Part shown: positions 8,675 through 19,077 of the stretch, one piece after another | Position numbering within the stretch: the stretch's first letter is position 1 | How the letters are laid out: the number at the start of each line of letters is the position of its first letter | Assembly (NCBI GenBank): GCA_022791835.1 | Contig: JAAVZW010000066.1 | Span: 1 to 40,473 of the forward strand | Length of the DNA: 40,473 bases | Reading direction: 5' to 3' | Origin: Clostridia bacterium | GTDB taxonomy: Bacteria > Bacillota > Clostridia > TANB77 > CAG-508 | Notes under the pieces: model-generated | Seen by the model: the letters and a program-made list of their open reading frames with translations, nothing else | The model's database searches: none | Told to the model about the DNA's origin: nothing | Made by a program: the position numbers and the translations under genes

Positions 8675-11600
8675 TTATGTAAAATTTATAAATCCAATTT
8701 TTTTAAAATAATTCATATATTTTATTATATAATTCTTGTCAATTTTTTTCCAGCGAAAACCGACAATTTTTAAATAATTTTCCGTAAAGTCACAATTTAA
8801 TCGTATAGAAGATGTATACACTAATTTTTTATCTTTATTTAAATCATTAATAATACCAGAAACTAGTTCTTTTCTTTTATTGTCATCTAAAATACCAGTT
8901 ATAATGTCAGACATCATTTGATTAGAAACAGGTATAATGTCAGCACCTAACTCATTAGAAGTATGAATTAACATAGGTATTGGTAAAAGCTTAGGGTCCA
9001 TAATATGGAACATATTACAATCAGACTTATGATTTAAAATTTTAATTATAGCTTTCGAAGCTAAGTCAACTGGAGTAAGCTCTAATTCATGTCCTAGAGT
9101 ATACTTAGGAAAAGCGCCAATTTCCATATATGCTTTAAGTCTCTTAGCAAAAGCATTGTCGTTTATATTCTTTTGGAAAGCACCATCAGAATATCTATTA
9201 GTAATATTACCAAGTCTTAAAATTTGTGCATCAAGACCATCATAAATAGCCTCCAAAACAGCAATTTCGCCTTTGAATTTAGTAATACCATAAATATTTT
9301 TCAAATCCTGACCAATATACAAATTATTCTCAGTAAAGACTTTTTTATTGCTCAAATTATTAGGATCTAAGTCAATCTCTTCTTCTTTCTCACCATTTCC
9401 AGAAACGCTAACAGTAGAAATATGTAAAAGTCTTTTACCATATTTCTTACAAAAAGCAACAACATTCTCAGTACCAAGAACATTTGCATCCTCAAAATCC
9501 TTTTTTAATCCAAAATGCTTTACAAGGGCACCAGAATTAATCACAACATTAGTATTTCTAACAACGTATGCTAAATCCCTTTTAGATAGAGATAAGTTAT
9601 AGTTAGAAGTAATATTTCCGAGCAACAACATTAATTCTACTATCAACTTTAGAAACAAACTCCTTACCAAAATAAAATTCTAAAGTTTGAAGAAGTCTAT
9701 TTCTAGTACCAATATTATTTCTAGCTCTAACCAAGAAATAAAGGTCTCCTTTGTTTTTAGTCAAAAATTCATACGCAATATGAGCACCTAAATAACCAGT
9801 ACCTCCAATAAGCAAGCAGTTACCGAACATCAATCTTAGAAATAGTCTTAAAATTCTTTGCCTTGTTTCTTTCCAAAACACTATTAACTCTAGAATAATC
9901 GTAAGTATCAAGGAAATCGTCATCAGTCAAAGGTATCTTATGAGCAAGCTTTGAAATAGTAGGATAATTAAACATATCAGCATACTCAAAATTTAATCCA
10001 TATTTTACAGCCTCAATTTGTACATTAATAGCTGCGATAGAATCTCCACCAATATCAAAGAAATTATCATCAAGAGAGATGTTATCCAATTTCAAAACAT
10101 TCTTCCAAATCTGCATAAGCTGTTCTTCTACAGTAGACATTTTAGAAATGTCCTTTACTGTTTCACTTGAAACAGCTGAAGAAGGAGCATGAGAAACAGT
10201 AGGAAGAGGTAAAGCTTTCCTATCAATTTTTCTATTAATAGAATAAGGCATTTCATCAAGCCTAATAATGAAAGTAGGTACCATATAAGGAGGTAAGAAC
10301 TTTCTTAAATAATCTTTTACATCCTTTTCAAGAACATTTTTGTCAGCGACATAGTAACCACAAAGAACTTCTCTACCATCAATTTCAGCTTTATTCACAA
10401 CACAAGAAGTAACACCTTCGATTTGAGACATTTTATTTTCAATCTCTCCAAGTTCAATACGAAGTCCACGAAGCTTAACTTGGTGGTCTACTCTACCCAA
10501 AATTTGAATTTTTCCATCAAAAGTCCACCTGCCAATATCGCCAGTTTTGTAAATCTTTCCGTTTCCCAAAAGGATTATCAAGGAAAGAACTAGCCGTTTT
10601 TTCAGGTTTATTAATATATCCAAGACCTACCTGTATACCAGCAATATAAATTTCGCCAGCAACACCAATAGGAACTCTTTTCATATCTTTATCCAAAATA
10701 TGCATTTGAGTATTTTTAGTAGGAGGGCCAACAGTAATATCAGTCTCTCCGTCCAAATTTTGTACATTACTAAGTACTGTAATTTCACTAGGACCATATA
10801 TATTGTAAATAGTAATATCATCAGCCAAAGCCCTAAGGTCATCAATAAACTTTTGAGGCAAAGGCTCTCCGCCAAATACCATATTTTTGACCAAGCTAAG
10901 TGCGGTATCAGGCTCTCTATTATCGTAATTAATCTTCATAAGGCTAGGAGTAACAGTCATAACATCAGCACCTTGTTTTTTTATCAAGGCATCTAAAAGT
11001 TTAGGATTTCTATGCTCACTGTTATTTGCCATAACTACTTTCATACCATGAGTAAGAGATACAAAAATCTCATAAACAAATATATCAAAAGGAGTTGAAG
11101 TAACAGAAGCAATAGCATGTTCCTTACCATCCCTCAAATAATCAAGAGCATAAGTCATAGCCTTAGCCATATTCGCAAAGCCAATCTGGTTTAGCATAAC
11201 TCCCTTAGGAGTACCAGTAGAACCAGAAGTATAAATAATATAAGACAAATCAGTAGGGGCAACTTTAACATTTGGATTATCAAACTCCTTACCATAAATA
11301 TCAATATTATCCAAATCAATATAAATCTTATGTTTAATTTGTCCAACCTTGTCAGAAAGCTCTTTTTGCACTAAAACATATTCAGTATTACTATCTTCAA
11401 TATAATACTGAGTACGGTCAGTAGGGTAAGTAGGGTCAACATTGAAGAAACACGCACCAGCTTTCAAAATTCCAAGCATAGATACAATGGTTTCCAAAGA
11501 ACGATTAGTCATAATACAAACAGCATCATTAGGCTTAATACCAAAGCTAATCAAATAATTAGCCAAAGAATTAGCCCTAGCATTAAGTTCTGCATAAGTT

Positions 11601-14600
11601 AAAGTTTTATTATCACAAACTACAGCAATATTATTAGGAGTTTTCAAAACTTGTTCCTCAAAAATATGCATAATAGTTTCATTCATATCAATAGGCATAA
11701 ATGTATCATTAAACTTGTCTAAAATTTTAACCTCATCATCAGTAATAATCTCTAAATCAGCAATTCTAGTATCCTGATTTTTAATAAATTGCTTTAAAAT
11801 AAAGATATAGTGCTTAAGTATTCCATCAGCAGTATCAAACTTAAATAAATCAGAATTATACTCTAAATTAAACGCTCTAGTTACAGGATTTATTTCAAAC
11901 CACAAATTAAATTTAGAAGTATGAGTATGAGCAGTTAAAATATCAGCGGTATTTCCATTTAAAGAAAAATCTCCCATATTTTCATTTTGATAAGTAAACA
12001 TTACATCAAGAAGAGAGTTAGAGCTATCTAGCCCTAAATTTTCAAGAAGTAATTCATAAGGATAAGGTTGATTTGAGATAACAGCAGAAACTTCTTCTTG
12101 AACCTGTTTTAAAGTATCAGAAATAGAAGCTGTTTGGTCAATGATTTTGTTAACAATTATATTATTAACAAACATACCAACAACATCTTGTATTTCACTA
12201 AAACTCCTTCCTGCAAAAGGGCCACCAATAACAATATCACTTTGAGCAGTATACTTGTGTAAAAGCACATATAAACCAGTTAAAAATACAGTATAACTAG
12301 AAACCGAATACTTTTTGGCAATATCCTCTAAAGCTTTGAACTCCTCATTAGAAAGAGAATAAGACACACTTTCTCCGATTAAAAGATTTAATATTAGACA
12401 AAGGATAATCATAAGGTAAGTTAAGAGGCGTAAACTCTTTATCTTTAAATTTGTTAACCCAAAAAGCGTTCATAGTTTCAAATTCAGGAGAAGACAAAAA
12501 CTCCTTTTCCCAAACGGCATAATCAGTATAATCAAGTTTTGGACTATTCACAGTTTCACCATTATAAAGTTTACAAAAATCACGGAACACAACTGCAAAT
12601 GAAGTCCCATCAAGTATAATATGATGACTATCTAGCATAAGTAAACTTTTAGAATTATCTAATATGCAAAGCTTAGCACGAAGAAGCGGAGCTTTAGATA
12701 AATCAAAAGGTTTAGGGAAGTTGTCTACAAGTTCTTGAGGATTTACAGAAGTATGCTCGGTTTCAAGAGTAATAGATACATCATCAAGAATAGACTGTAC
12801 AAGTTCTCCATTACCATATGTAAATATAGTCCTAAAGCTAGGATGTATTTGTACTAATGTATTTAAAGCAGTTTGTATTTTGTTAGCATCAAGTATAGTA
12901 TCAAAAAGAAATCCTCCTGCAACATTATAAGTAATACTATTTTTACCGCTAACAGTATTTGCATAATACATCCTTTTTTGTGCATAAGAAAGAGGATAAG
13001 TACTTTCTGTTTTGGATTTTGAAATTACAGTTGTTCTATATTCTGTTGAAAGATTACCAATTTTATCAGATAAATTTTCAATAATAGGATTATCAAAAAT
13101 ATCTTTAACTGTAACTAACGTATTTAAAGTATCAGATAAATGTGTAGACAAAGTAATAGCATTTAAGGAATCTCCACCAATACCAAAGAAAGAGTCCTTA
13201 ATACTTATATTATCTATTCGTAATATACTTTTTAATTCATTAATAATAGTTCTATCCATTTCATTTCTAGGAGGTATTATTTCACTAGCTATATTATCTA
13301 AAAAATGGAGAGGAAGAGATTTTTTATCAACTTTACCATTAACATTAATAGGTAAAGTGTCAAGTTTTGTTATAAAACTTGGTATCATAAAAGAAGGGAG
13401 AGTTTCCCTCAAAAATTGTTTTAAATCATCTAAATTAAACGCATTTTCAGCAACAATGTAAGAGCAAATTGTCTTATCTTGTACTATAGTAACGCTTTCC
13501 TTAACATTAGAAAATTCTAAAATTTTGTTATCAATTTCACTAAGCTCAATTCTAAAGCCCCTAAGTTTAATTTGATTATCAATTCTACCAATATAATTAA
13601 TACTGCCATTAGGTAACCAAGCTGTTAAATCTCCTGTCTTATATACAAGACCATTACCAAAAGGATTATTGATAAATTTTTCAGCTGTCAAATTGACTCT
13701 ATTTAAATATCCAAGGGATAAACCGATCACCAGCAACCCAAAGTTCACCTGGTACACCAACAGGTTGTAAAGTACCAGACTTTGAAACCACATAACATTT
13801 AGAATTAGCAAGCGGAAAGCCAATAGGAATAAATCCTAAAGATAAATCTTTTATACTATAATAAGTTGAAAATGTAGTGTTTTCAGTAGGACCATATCCA
13901 TTAACAATATTTAAAAGAGGGTTAGCTTCACGAACAATCTTAATGTGTTTAAAAGATAATGCTTCTCCACCAATAAGTAAGTATTTTAAAGTGTTAAACA
14001 TTTTGGGGTCATATTCACAAAACTTGTTAAAAAGAGAAGTAGTAAGAAAAAGACTGCTAATCTTATTTTCCTTAATATAATTACTAAAAAGTTGAGGAGT
14101 TAGCAAATCAGTTTTCTTTAATATGAATAGTTCTAATCCATTTAATAAAGCACCCCAAATTTCAAAAGTTGAAGCGTCAAAAGCAATAGAACCTGTTTGA
14201 AGAATTCTATCACCTTTAGAAAATGTTATAAAATTAGTATTCTTAACAAGTCTAACTATACTTACGTTAGGCACAATAACTCCTTTGGGAGTTCCAGTTG
14301 AACCAGAAGTATACATGATATAAGCAGGAGTAGAAGGAGTTGGGTAAAATGATTTAAAATCTGTATTGCTATCATATAAATCTGAATTCAAATCTATAAC
14401 TATTTTAGGAATATTTACTTTCAAATCAACTTCTAAATTAGAAGAAGTCAATAAAACTTTAGCATTAGAATCTTTTATCATATATGAAATTCTATCATTA
14501 GGGTAAGAAATATCAATAGGTAGGTAAGTTGCACCAAGTTTCAAAGTAGCAATAATTGCTATAATAGATTCAAGGGACTTATCTAAATATAGTGCAACAG

Positions 14601-16134
14601 TATCATTTGATTTAACACCTTTGCATTGTAAATAAAAAGCTAAACTATTAGCTTTAGTATTTAATTCTGAATATGTTAATGAAGTATTCTCAAAATTGAC
14701 AGCAGGAGTGTTTGGAACTAAATTAACTTGTTCTTCGAATAATTCTATAACACTGTTATTTTTAGGATAATTCACATCAGTATCGTTAAACTCATTCAAA
14801 ATCACACTCCTCTCTAAAGGAGTTGCAATTTCAATATCCTTAAGCAAAATATTATTATCATTTAAAACCTGATTAATAATATACAAAATTCTTGGGTGAA
14901 TTAAATCAATATCATTTTTATCAAGTTTATTCAAATTATAATCATAAGAGATACTAACAGAATTCTCTCCATTAATATCGTAAATATGAATATCCAAATC
15001 ATTGTTAGAGCAATGATTAAACAACCACTCTGTTGAATACTCACAAGAAGCATCAGATGCTCTAGTAATTTGGTAAGAAAGCATAATATTATATAAATTA
15101 GGTAAACTATTATCTCTTTTCCTAAGTTCTTCTAAAACATATTGATAAGAGTATTTTTGGTGTCTAAAATGAGACATAGTATCTTTTGCAAGATTTGATA
15201 CAAAAGATACAAAACCAATGCTATCATCTATGACCATTCTAAAAGGTATGGTACTAACAAACATACCCATAGTATTTTTTTCTTTAAAATTTGCTCTATT
15301 TAAAACAGGAGTACCAATAACGAAATCATTAAGATTATTAACACGTCCTATATAAATTCCAAAAACAGCCATAAAGAAATTGTATATAGAAATCCTAGAT
15401 TCTACACAAAAATTAGATATTTTATTTAACAAATCTTTATCTAAAACAAAAGTACTTCTTTCAGCACTACAAACTAAATCATTGCTAGAGCTTTTTGTAC
15501 CACGAATAGTAGCAAGCTCAGGAACAGTTTCATACTTAGTTAACCAGTAATCCCTATCCTTCTCAAATTTACTACTGTCGATATAATTCTTTTCAGATGC
15601 TAAGTAATTCTTATAAGAAAAAGTCTCAGTATCAATAAGTGGCAAATCAAGATTATTAACAAAAGCATTATAAATCTCTGCAATTTGTCTAACGCAAATA
15701 GCAGTAGAAAAACCATCACAAATAATGTGGTGGAAATTTGCTAAAATACCACCAGTATTAGTGCCTTTGATTCTAAATAATCTAAACTCATAAAGAGGAT
15801 TTTCTAAAAGATTAAAAACATTTTCACGTTTAGCATCTTCATCAATAAACTCTTCTAGAGAAGAAATATCATTAAATTCACATTTAAAAGGAACGAATTC
15901 CTCAAAATATTGCTTAACATTACCATTCTCCAAGAAAAGTCGTATTTGAAAATTATCATTCTGTCTAACAGTATGATTAATAGCCGCATTTAAAAGTTCA
16001 AAATCAATATTATCAATCTTAGAAGAAAAATCAGCTAGAGTGATAATACGATTAATATTAGTATCCTTAAAATATTGTTCAGTAAGCCAGATTGACTCCT
16101 GTGGCTTACTCAAATTATATACATCCTTTTTCAT
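8675..16134 (-). CDS. Nonribosomal peptide synthetase C-A-T-C-A-T-reductase, needs five +1 shifts at CGG
   Basis: One gene of 2,484 residues if five CGG codons shift; read conventionally it falls into six fragments. Order: condensation domain with HHIICDG (about 133); adenylation domain 1 with YTSGSTGTPKG (about 611); carrier GIGGDSL (about 985); second condensation domain with HHIILDG (about 1165); adenylation domain 2 with YTSGSTGTPKG; carrier GIGGDSI (about 2031); terminal thioester reductase beginning NCLLIGGTGYLG. Shift sites (C positions) are 13725, 12377, 10561, 9825 and 9620, restoring AGDGLSLGYLNR, NGESVSYSL, GKGKIYKTGDIG, DVGNCLL and VVAGNIT. My reading of the A1 pocket is D-A-F-F-L-G-G-T-F, a Val/Ile-like code; A2 is unclear. 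A starter condensation domain and a reductive release suggest an N-acyl dipeptide aldehyde or pyrazinone, as known for related gut clostridial synthetases. No phosphopantetheinyl transferase is in the window. Confidence 0.9.
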
Positions 16135-16139
16135 ACATA

Positions 16140-16195
16140 GCCCCCATTTGCTATAATATTGCCCCCATTATACTACATAAAAACAAAAAAAACAA
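16140..16195 (-). promoter_or_regulatory. Promoter and repeated leader motif of the synthetase operon
   Basis: On the minus strand TTGTTT (16190-16195) and TATAAT (16167-16172) are 17 bases apart. Directly downstream, AATGGGGGC occurs twice (16161-16169 and 16140-16148), an unusual G-run pair in this AT-rich DNA. The second copy also supplies the ribosome binding site, so a protein or RNA bound there could block translation. The promoter is well supported; the operator role is inference. Confidence 0.6.
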
Positions 16196-16208
16196 GCATA
16201 TTTTATAG

Positions 16209-16237
16209 TTGACACACAAAAACATATATTATATAAT
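16209..16237 (+). promoter_or_regulatory. Consensus promoter for the small basic protein
   Basis: TTGACA (16209-16214), 17 bases, TATAAT (16232-16237), divergent from the synthetase promoter and 27 bases ahead of the chosen start codon. It is a perfect sigma-A consensus. Confidence 0.8.
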
Positions 16238-16264
16238 CAAAAAGAAAAAACAATGGAGAAAAGA

Positions 16265-16495
16265 ATGAATAAAAAACAAAAGAAAAGAAAAATTAAAATA
16301 GCTATAACCTTAGAGGGAAGACATATAAAGAAAAAGTATAGAGTAGGAAAATTTGTACAAGTACTGCCAAAAAATAAAAAAAGAAAACAAGAAAAGTTCC
16401 AAAAAGTTCAAAAAATGGATGTAAGTTGCTTTGCATTAGTGGTAGTTAAAATTCCATGGTACAAAAGAGCATGGAGAACAATATTTGGATTTTAA
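16265..16495 (+). CDS. Small basic protein of unknown function
   Basis: A 76-residue protein, very rich in Lys and Arg (MNKKQKKRKIKIAITLEGRH) with a more hydrophobic C-terminus (CFALVVVKIPWYKRAWRTIF). I do not recognise the family. The start at 16265 is preferred to the ATG at 16253 because GGAG lies six bases before it and nothing resembling a binding site precedes the earlier one. It is driven by a consensus promoter and transcribed divergently from the synthetase. It lies just outside the left inverted repeat of the transposon, so it is probably a resident gene. Nucleic-acid binding is possible from its charge, but there is no motif. Confidence 0.6.
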   Translation: MNKKQKKRKIKIAITLEGRHIKKKYRVGKFVQVLPKNKKRKQEKFQKVQKMDVSCFALVVVKIPWYKRAWRTIFGF

Positions 16496-16509
16496 AGCAA
16501 AATCATAAT

Positions 16510-16547
16510 AAAAAAATAAGCCAAAGGGAGAACTTTAATAAGGACAA
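16510..16547 (+). repeat. Left imperfect terminal inverted repeat of the Tn4451-like element
   Basis: These 38 bases match the reverse complement of 23035-23072 at about 30 positions, including a perfect AATAAGGACAA core (16537-16547). The core here also forms a local hairpin with TTGTTCTTATT (16549-16559). The placement outside tnpV and beyond tnpX suits element ends, but both copies resemble terminators, so the exact junction is uncertain. Confidence 0.45.
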
Positions 16548-16657
16548 AATTGTTCTTATTGGATTCTTCCTTATTTTATTGGTGTTTTGACAGCTTAATA
16601 TGATATATAAATTTAATTCATTTTGTAGCGAAAATAAATTTTAGGAGGTTTTTAGTT

Positions 16658-17020
16658 ATGAGAGAGATAACTTATCATAAAGAAGGAGATTATTATATTC
16701 CTGACTTATATTTAGCAGAAGATGAATATGAAAAAAATTATCATATTGGTAAATATGGTCATTTGAGACTAGAATATTTGAAAAAACATAAAAAAGCTGA
16801 TTATACTATAATGCTTTTAGATGGTACTTTAAGAAAACATATTATAGATACTGATAAACAAGCAAAAGCAAGATATGATACATTAATGAAGCAAATGCAA
16901 CAGAAAAATCCTATTGATGAGAATTTAAAGGATACTGACCCTTTAAAATGGATTGGACTTATGAATAATTATAAGTATTCTTCTGAAGAAATAATTTTTA
17001 AAGAATTTATTTATATTTAG
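16658..17020 (+). CDS. tnpV: TnpV-like transposon protein
   Basis: A 120-residue protein resembling TnpV of Tn4451-type elements. Matching blocks are the N-terminal REITYHKEGDYYIPDL, IGKYGHLRLEYLKKHKKADY, the charged helix around IIDTDKQAKARYDTLMKQM, and TDPLKWIGLMNNYKYSSEEI. TnpV is carried by many Tn4451 relatives; its role is not settled and it is not needed for transposition in the model element as far as I know. A strong TTAGGAGG binding site precedes the ATG. It is the first gene inside the left repeat. No CGG is present. Confidence 0.8.
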   Translation: MREITYHKEGDYYIPDLYLAEDEYEKNYHIGKYGHLRLEYLKKHKKADYTIMLLDGTLRKHIIDTDKQAKARYDTLMKQMQQKNPIDENLKDTDPLKWIGLMNNYKYSSEEIIFKEFIYI

Positions 17021-17029
17021 AATTTTCAC

Positions 17030-17058
17030 TTGACTTTTGCAAACATTAGTTCTATAAT
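17030..17058 (+). promoter_or_regulatory. Promoter of the KilA-N gene
   Basis: TTGACT (17030-17035), 17 bases, TATAAT (17053-17058), 34 bases before the ATG at 17093. Near-perfect consensus. Confidence 0.75.
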
Positions 17059-17092
17059 AATAAAAGAGTTTACAAAGATTGGAAGTGATATT

Positions 17093-17953
17093 ATGAGCAA
17101 AGAACTCATAAAAACGCGAATTAAAGTAAAAGATAATTTAGTAAGTGTTATTAGGATTGGAAATGTAGATTATATTTCTTTAACTGATTTGGCACGATAT
17201 AAAAATCCCATTGAGCCTAAAGATGTTATAAAGAATTGGCTAAGAGCTAAAACAAACATTGAATTTTTAGCACTTTGGGAGCAAATGCACAATCCAAATC
17301 TCAAAGGGGTCGAAATCGACACCTTTAAATCAGAAGCTGGTACTCATTATTTTACGATGTCCCCACAGAGATGGATTAAAGAAACTAATGCAATTGGTAT
17401 TATTTCAAAGTCTGGTAATAACGGTGGGACATATGCCCATCCAGATATAGCGTTTGAGTTTGCTAGTTGGATTAGTCCAGAATTTAATTTATACTTAATA
17501 ACTGAATTTGAAAGACTTAAACAAAATGAAAGTTATCAAAATAAAATTGATTGGTCTGTAAGACGAGAACTTGCAAAAACTAATTATAGAATACATACTG
17601 ATAGTATAAAAGAAAATATAATTCCTACACTAACTGAAAAACAGAAATTATATGTATACGCAAATGAAGCTGATATTTTAAATGTTGCATTATTTGGAAT
17701 GACTGCAAAAGAATGGAAAGATAAAAATCCTACTTTAGATGGTAATATGCGTGATTATGCCAATATTCTTCAGTTAGTAATTTTAAGCAATTTAGAAAAC
17801 TTAAATAGTGAAATGATAGCTGAAGGAATAGATCAAAAAATAAGACTTGAAAAACTTAATATAATCGCTAAAAAACAGTATAATATTTTACAAAATAGCA
17901 ATGGTATTAAGAAAATTGAAATGCTATATGATAAAAAAGTTTTAAAAGATTAA
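17093..17953 (+). CDS. KilA-N domain protein
   Basis: A 286-residue protein. The N-terminal part (about 10-130) is a KilA-N DNA-binding domain, shown by VDYISLTDLARYKNP, DVIKNWLRAKTNIEFLALWE, FTMSPQRWIKETNAIGI, and GGTYAHPDIAFEFASWISPEF. The C-terminal part is helical and unrecognised. KilA-N proteins occur in phages and mobile elements, where they are thought to bind DNA; the target here is unknown. The start at 17093 (GGAAGTGAT upstream) is chosen over upstream in-frame codons because a consensus promoter lies between them. As cargo in a Tn4451-like element it may be a phage-derived regulator or defence factor, but nothing decides this. No in-frame CGG. Confidence 0.75.
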   Translation: MSKELIKTRIKVKDNLVSVIRIGNVDYISLTDLARYKNPIEPKDVIKNWLRAKTNIEFLALWEQMHNPNLKGVEIDTFKSEAGTHYFTMSPQRWIKETNAIGIISKSGNNGGTYAHPDIAFEFASWISPEFNLYLITEFERLKQNESYQNKIDWSVRRELAKTNYRIHTDSIKENIIPTLTEKQKLYVYANEADILNVALFGMTAKEWKDKNPTLDGNMRDYANILQLVILSNLENLNSEMIAEGIDQKIRLEKLNIIAKKQYNILQNSNGIKKIEMLYDKKVLKD

Positions 17954-17973
17954 AATATTTTTTTATAAAAGCA

Positions 17974-18006
17974 AGACAACACCCTTTTGTTCAAAGTGTG
18001 TTGTCT
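17974..18006. terminator. Bidirectional terminator between convergent genes
   Basis: AGACAACACCCTTT / AAAGTGTGTTGTCT, 14-base arms with one mismatch, between the KilA-N gene and the oppositely oriented cargo gene. Confidence 0.6.
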
Positions 18007-18012
18007 CCATTT

Positions 18013-18543
18013 TTACCAACGAAGAGACTTCTTATATTCTTCTTCGCGTTCTTCTGGTGCTTTATTCAGCCACCAGTCCAGATAGTCATTTTCCACAGCC
18101 TCTGTAAACAGCTTAGACTGAGGTTGTAAAAAAGCCATCCAGTCCCCATACGATTCTTTAATATCAATGCACCACCAGAAATTACTGCGGCGCCGATCGT
18201 ATGATGTGTCTCCTTTTTTTGCCTTCGGAACTTTTTCGAGTTCGGAATACTCTTTGAGATGGTACGGCTGTTCAATGAACTCACGAATAGCCTGAATCAC
18301 TTCAGTTGCCCAATCTTTTCTACAGAATACCATCAGCTCTTCATGCTCAGGAGTATAGATTTCTGTATGAAAGACATCATACTCCTCAAAATGATACATT
18401 AAGCGCCGATATGCTTTGGGAATTGCTCCCCATTCAAACTCCGTAGAGCCCATGTAGTCAAGATTGACAACTCCATCTGAGCCTGTAAGAGATTTACCCG
18501 ATTTCTCAAAAGCTCCCCGCTGAATAAGATAGAATTTTGCCAT
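18013..18543 (-). CDS. Conserved hypothetical cargo protein with foreign codon use
   Basis: A 176-residue soluble protein of a hypothetical family I associate with Firmicute mobile elements (VNLDYMGSTEFEWGAIPKAY, RRSNFWWCIDIKESYGDW). No catalytic motif is recognised. The gene is clearly more GC-rich than its neighbours and uses codons rare elsewhere here (GCG, CGC, GGC). It contains the only two in-frame CGG codons of the window that seem to be read as arginine: in LIQRGAF (C at about 18519) and in YDRRRS (C at about 18194). If this host always shifts at CGG, the protein would be truncated near residue 8, so the gene may be silent here. It is recent cargo, transcribed against the rest of the element from a promoter with a palindromic operator. 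Confidence 0.7.
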   Translation of the reverse strand: MAKFYLIQRGAFEKSGKSLTGSDGVVNLDYMGSTEFEWGAIPKAYRRLMYHFEEYDVFHTEIYTPEHEELMVFCRKDWATEVIQAIREFIEQPYHLKEYSELEKVPKAKKGDTSYDRRRSNFWWCIDIKESYGDWMAFLQPQSKLFTEAVENDYLDWWLNKAPEEREEEYKKSLRW

Positions 18544-18560
18544 AGTAAGACACTCCTTTC

Positions 18561-18616
18561 AAAAGTGTAAAAATTTGTTACACTTTTATTTTACCATATT
18601 TTTATGTTAATTTCAA
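18561..18616 (-). promoter_or_regulatory. Promoter with palindromic operator for the cargo gene
   Basis: On the minus strand TTGAAA (18611-18616), 17 bases, TAAAAT (18588-18593). Immediately downstream lies a perfect palindrome AAAAGTGTAA / TTACACTTTT (18561-18587) covering the expected transcription start, then the binding site GAAAGGAG. The layout suggests repression by a dimeric regulator. Confidence 0.6.
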
Positions 18617-18639
18617 GTTTTTTTGGGAATAGTTGGAAA

Positions 18640-19077
18640 TGTATCTTGACATTTACATAAAAAGATGATATATAATAGGTGTATTTAATAATACACTGAA
18701 AAATTGAATATTGATATTCCTCTTTACTCATTTAGAGGAGCCATTAGAGTTAAAAGTGCCCAATGTGTATGTTTTGTTTAAGGGCAATGAATTTAATGAA
18801 TAATAAGTGCTACAAAATATCATGTTTGATTTACTAGGGAAAACACATTAAAAAGTGAATAGCCTTAAAATCTGCTAAAATTTAAGGATAACTTAGTTTG
18901 CCAAAAGTGATGATGCTTTAGGTTTATTAAAAGATGTTAAAAGTAAGTCTTTTAATATTCAATATTCACTTAATACTTGTGTCTGTAAGTAAATCAAACA
19001 CCTTTAGTCAGTTATTGATTAAAGTGATAACGAAAAATTATTATGCAGGTATGCTTATATAATTTTTCAGTTTGTAG
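18640..19077. other. Non-coding structured region of the transposon
   Basis: No open frame of note on either strand. Several short complementary arms are visible: GTGTATT / AATACAC (about 18679-18696), TGCCC / GGGCA (about 18757-18787), CCTTAAA / TTTAAGG (about 18864-18893), and AAGTGAATA / TATTCACTT (about 18855 and 18970). It may be a leader or a structured RNA; no known RNA class is recognised. Confidence 0.4.

Noticed and set aside
8675..16134. Six separate synthetase genes or a decayed cluster
   Set aside because: Fragments end and begin at CGG in the middle of domains, lack binding sites, and together form an uninterrupted module set.
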